NCBI RefSeq assembly: GCF_028389875.1
Contig: NC_084666.1
Coordinates: forward strand, 29,792,308-29,856,307
Length of the DNA stretch: 64,000 nucleotides
Reading direction: 5' to 3'
Origin: Rhea pennata
Taxonomy: Eukaryota > Chordata > Aves > Rheiformes > Rheidae
This document shows, piece after piece, positions 60,083 through 64,000 of this stretch. A model generated the notes under the pieces. That model ran no database searches and was not told the origin of the DNA. It worked only from the letters and a program-made list of their open reading frames with translations. Within the stretch, counting starts at the first letter, position 1, and each line of letters starts with the position of its first letter. The position numbers and the translations under genes were made by a program.

Positions 60083-63000
60083 GTAGCATATAGACTTGTT
60101 GAAAATATAACCTATATCATGAAGAAGAAAAAAAATCCAAGAAAAGTTAGATCAAAAAACCCACAATAGTAATGGAAATATATTACTGAAGGAACATTTC
60201 AAGGGTTGAAGCAAAGGACTTTTTTTGGGGGGGAGGGAGGGCGTGATAGGGGATAGGGATGTTAAACTCACATCTGCAGGACAAAGCTGCTACGCAAATC
60301 AAAATTTAAATCTACGGTCATTAGAGTTGTTCTAATACTTGCCTTTCAGCATCTGAACAACAGTGTTAGTGCTATATATTTTTAGATTTTTTGTGACATT
60401 CCCTTAAAATCTTCTAACTGATTGAGATTTTGATAATAGTCAATCATTTGGAAAGGGAATTTTGATAATTATATACATGATTTTGATAAAATATTCAGTT
60501 GTAGAATCCTCCTCCTTTCTAAAATACACAATTATTCTGACTTTTAAAACTAATGGGGGAGAGGAGGGGAACACAATGCACTGCATCAGTACCTGTTCAC
60601 TGAAAAAAATGTCTTGACAATTCATACTAAAACAGTGGCAAAAAATGAACATTTAATATATATTACTAACCAATACTTCCATCATCGCTACTTGAGATTT
60701 ACGAGTCAGACAGAAACAAACTGCACTTCTAAAAGTGCTTGGCATTTATTTACTGACCTTGGCTCAAAGATTTTGAAATTCTTTAGTCTTTAACACAGCT
60801 TAATTAAATACTATAAGTCACTTCAAAAGCAAACATAGACAAAAAAAATTAGCAGACCTCTTTGGGTCAACACAGAAAGGCAGGTATACTGTTAGGGCCC
60901 TAAGTTTCTGGATCATGTTTTAATTAATGTTTTTCAGTGGTTTGGTAGCACATACTGTGCTAAACAGTATTTCCCAGCCATTTGAAAGAACAGAAGAATC
61001 TTAAAATTTAAATAAATCTAGATCTTCAACAGCTTTTTAAGTATATTAAACACACACAAAAAAAAATCACATTTTTTTACCCGAAAGTAATATTAATAAT
61101 GTAACACAAAAGAAAAAAAAATCTTTCTCCTATAAATGTTTTAACAACCTAAACACAGTATTTATCCATTAATGACAAGACTTGTAAGAAATGATCAGCT
61201 TTTGAGATTTAAGCCAATTCATACAAAAGTGATATGCTCATTAATGCCAATAGATGCCATATAAACTTCAGGACAATATCTTGACTAGCAGAATACAGCT
61301 GAAAGGAAACACTAGAATCAAGAAAACATGCATGAAGAACACCAAACTTATTCTCTGTGTAAAAATTAAAATCTCAAACTTATAGTAGGTAAATTAATGT
61401 TCATTATGCATACATACATAATAAGAACATAGAAATATTTTTGTCTTTACTAAAATTAGTAAAGACCCTATCCAGTATCTGATCTTATTGTTTCACACAT
61501 TGTTCTAGCAACTAAAAAGCTCACAGAAGTCCCAGGAAGGAACACAGCCCTAATTCAGTATGAGTAGTTATTCATTTTGACTGTTGAAACAACTCACAAG
61601 ATAATAGTTCAGACAAACTACCCAACAGAAGCCAGTCCACACATTCATTAACTCAGAGACAATTAAAAAAAATCGGACAAAAAAAATGGAACTGAAGGAA
61701 AAACAGAACAAAGAAAAATGAAACAGGGAAACCTGCCTTAAATATTAATATAAAGAAGCATTCGCTTAAGCAAGAACATCCTGACATAACCAGACAAGAG
61801 CTGAACACACAAAAAACCAAGAGATGTCACTTACACAAGCATCGCTTCAGATAAGAAGATACAAATCATTCCATGAGCAGCAGAACTAATTAAGGCAACT
61901 GTCCTACAGATTTATGACCTTCGTTCCTTAAACTCGCCCTGATTTTTCCCCAGCAGTAACTCTAGCTTCTCATCACGTCTCCTCTGTCACTTCTACTGGG
62001 CAAGACACAGTAAATGCTCTAATTCCAAGCAGCATGTGTACTGTTAGCTTGTGAGCCCGTGCATGATACTTGGCTAGACTACTGCTGCTAAACAGAATTT
62101 ACACTGTTAGTTTTACCTGCCTTCCTCTCAGTAGGAACATCAGTTCAGGTATCTCCAATCTATCTACCTGCTGAGTACCGCAGACGTCAGGAGAAATTAG
62201 TTAAAACTGCTACACTTTTTCCAAACTAATCTGAAAAATTACTGAGGAAGACAGACAGAGGGAATCCATCACATAAGCCTGACTTCATTAGGAAATCTAC
62301 ATATAAATTCTTTTATAAATCTTTGTAACAAAAGATAGTGGATATTTTCTTCCTAAGTGCACACTTGCCTGAATTCTGACCAAATAACGGAGGCAAGTAC
62401 TAAACCATTCTCCAAAGAGTAAGAAACCAAATACTCAGCAGCTATCAACACATTCAATTGAATTGGGATCATATAAGAAGGTGGATTTCCAAGTCCCAAG
62501 CGATAAAGGGCGATGAAGAGAGAAATAACAGAAGACTTTGACTCAATGAAATTATATATCCTAAAGTTACCATGGCTATTGTTGATTATCTCAACTCTTG
62601 CATGTAAACTCTGACCTATATCACAGCTAATAAGGAAGGTTCAACATAATAAATGGTATCTTTATTACTTCCTAGATGTATCTTACATTCCTATATAAAA
62701 ATCACGATATATCATCTGAAACAAAGTATCTGCATAGCTCACTTAGCCTTGGTATTTCAGTTTCCCACCTAAAAAAGGGTCTTGCTTCAGTTGATTGGTG
62801 TGAAAATGTTTTAATTCTCACAAAAAACGTAGGCTGCACAGTTAAACAGTAAATAATAGGACAGACAGATCCCACACCTCCCATCACCCAGTTACTCAGT
62901 CTCCATCTTCTTTCCCTCCCATTTAGAGGAGAAGCCTATCCATCTCTCCTTTCTGCTCTACCTTTACTCCCATCTTTACTACTCCCTCCACTGTTTCTTC

Positions 63001-64000
63001 TGTGCTCTCTGTGCTTTTCCTTGTGGTGCTGAGAAAATATATAGAAAAAGAAGAATAAAGTCTCCTTACTCAGTGTTTTTAACGTAACCTTACAGTGGAG
63101 TAGATCAGCCCTGTTTATTTCCCACAGTCCAGGCTAGAACATGCTCAGTAGCTCTGAAGTCTGGTCGCAACTAAAGGGATTTGAAACTTATCTACCTTAT
63201 CTGATTTATGACGAAATAAGATTGGGATCCATATTTCATTAGGATGAAACAGATTTAGGCAAATCACTGAGCTGGTACAAACTTCACTTTTCAGAAGTCT
63301 ATCACATTACCTAACATAAGAGCTTGGGATGGCACAAAATAAATAGCCTGATACTGCAGTATAAAAATTCTATTTTTCTCCTAAAACTCTATTTTTCTCC
63401 TAAAAACTCAAGCACTTGCTCTAACATATTCAGGTGCTGTATCTTTCCACTGGAAAGATTTTTTTAAACTTTGTTTTGAGTAAAGAAGAACAGTATCTTC
63501 CCCCTCATCTCATTTTCAGACATAGACTGACTTTCAGTAAAGGTATAACTACAGCAGATACGCAACAGAAAGAATTAGTGCTCAAATGATGTAAGTCTTC
63601 CATATTACAAGCAACTGAAAACAGGGTCTTAGATCAAAACCAGTCAAGCACCATTAACTGCAAGCACTGCTACCTGTAACTCCATCCCCTTTCCTTCATG
63701 TGCAACCAACCATCTCCATCGCACTCCATTGCATTAGGAGTGTGTCAGAAGGCTTTCTGTCGTCAAGACAAAATAATCTGGTTTGAGCAAAGATTGGTAC
63801 GAAGTCTGTTCTATCCGAACAGATCAAAGTGCCTGGTTTGAGGTTCTCCCCCCCACCCCCCATTTCTGACTGGGCCAGCTGAGTAAGTTTAAAAGTTACA
63901 GCTACTTATAAAGAAAAAAGCATGTAAATAAATATACATAGAGGTTACAAGTGGCCCCAGGTAAGAATACAACTGTGATCCTAATGATATGTCAAATTAA

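Larger units (their letters stand above)
52912..64000 (-). other. CLOCK: Probable CLOCK 5' UTR introns to the window edge
   Basis: Apart from the candidate exon at 58302-58435, the CR1 at 54384-54872 and the simple repeats listed, nothing was recognised. The right edge shows no CpG-rich promoter, so the CLOCK transcription start is expected beyond 64000. A small tandem copy of CTATTTTTCTCCTAAAA lies near 63370-63408. Confidence 0.5.

Noticed and set aside
59747..60169. Ile/Tyr-rich ORFs on both strands
   Set aside because: They are produced by the TA/CA microsatellite.

Overview
The window looks like avian nuclear DNA. It holds several CR1 LINE copies with the bird-type 3' tail, a tRNA-derived SINE that shares a CR1-type tail, and a vertebrate gene whose protein reads as bird CLOCK. 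No bacterial operon, CRISPR array or viral gene was seen. The tRNA-Ile-like SINE head with a CR1 tail recalls the SINEs known from passerine birds, so a passerine is a reasonable but unproven guess.

Almost the whole window is one gene, CLOCK, on the minus strand. I joined 20 coding exons between 41920 (ATG) and 10837 (TAG). Every intron is GT-AG and all phases agree. Coding length is 2526 nt, giving 841 aa. Exon order gives an N-terminal bHLH, PAS-A, PAS-B, a serine-rich segment with the S427/S431 pair, the coiled-coil exon equivalent to the one lost in the mouse Clock-delta19 mutant, and a long Gln-rich C-terminus with the ClkpolyQ tract (7 uninterrupted Gln here).

Region by region: 1-4.4 kb is non-coding with no recognised gene and ends in a plus-strand AATAAA that faces a minus-strand AATAAA about 50 bp away. 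4.4-10.8 kb is the probable long CLOCK 3' UTR. 10.8-42 kb holds the coding exons. The introns carry a 2 kb CR1 (14.5-16.5 kb) with a local inverted segment, an ancient CR1/L3-like LINE remnant (29-30.2 kb), a tRNA-CR1 SINE (32.3-32.4 kb) and a CR1 tail fragment (35.1-35.2 kb). The start-codon exon (41874-41964) lies between two nearly identical 165 bp direct repeats. 42-64 kb has no coding exon and reads as the 5' UTR introns of CLOCK. It holds two candidate non-coding exons (52.85-52.91 and 58.30-58.44 kb), a CR1 3' end (54.4-54.9 kb), a possible MIR-like remnant and microsatellites. No CpG-island promoter is seen, so the CLOCK promoter probably lies beyond 64 kb.

I did not find a previously undescribed system. 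The most useful leads are the repeat-flanked start exon, the overlapping upstream ORF, the CR1 fold-back inversion, the candidate 5' UTR exons and the converging 3' ends.
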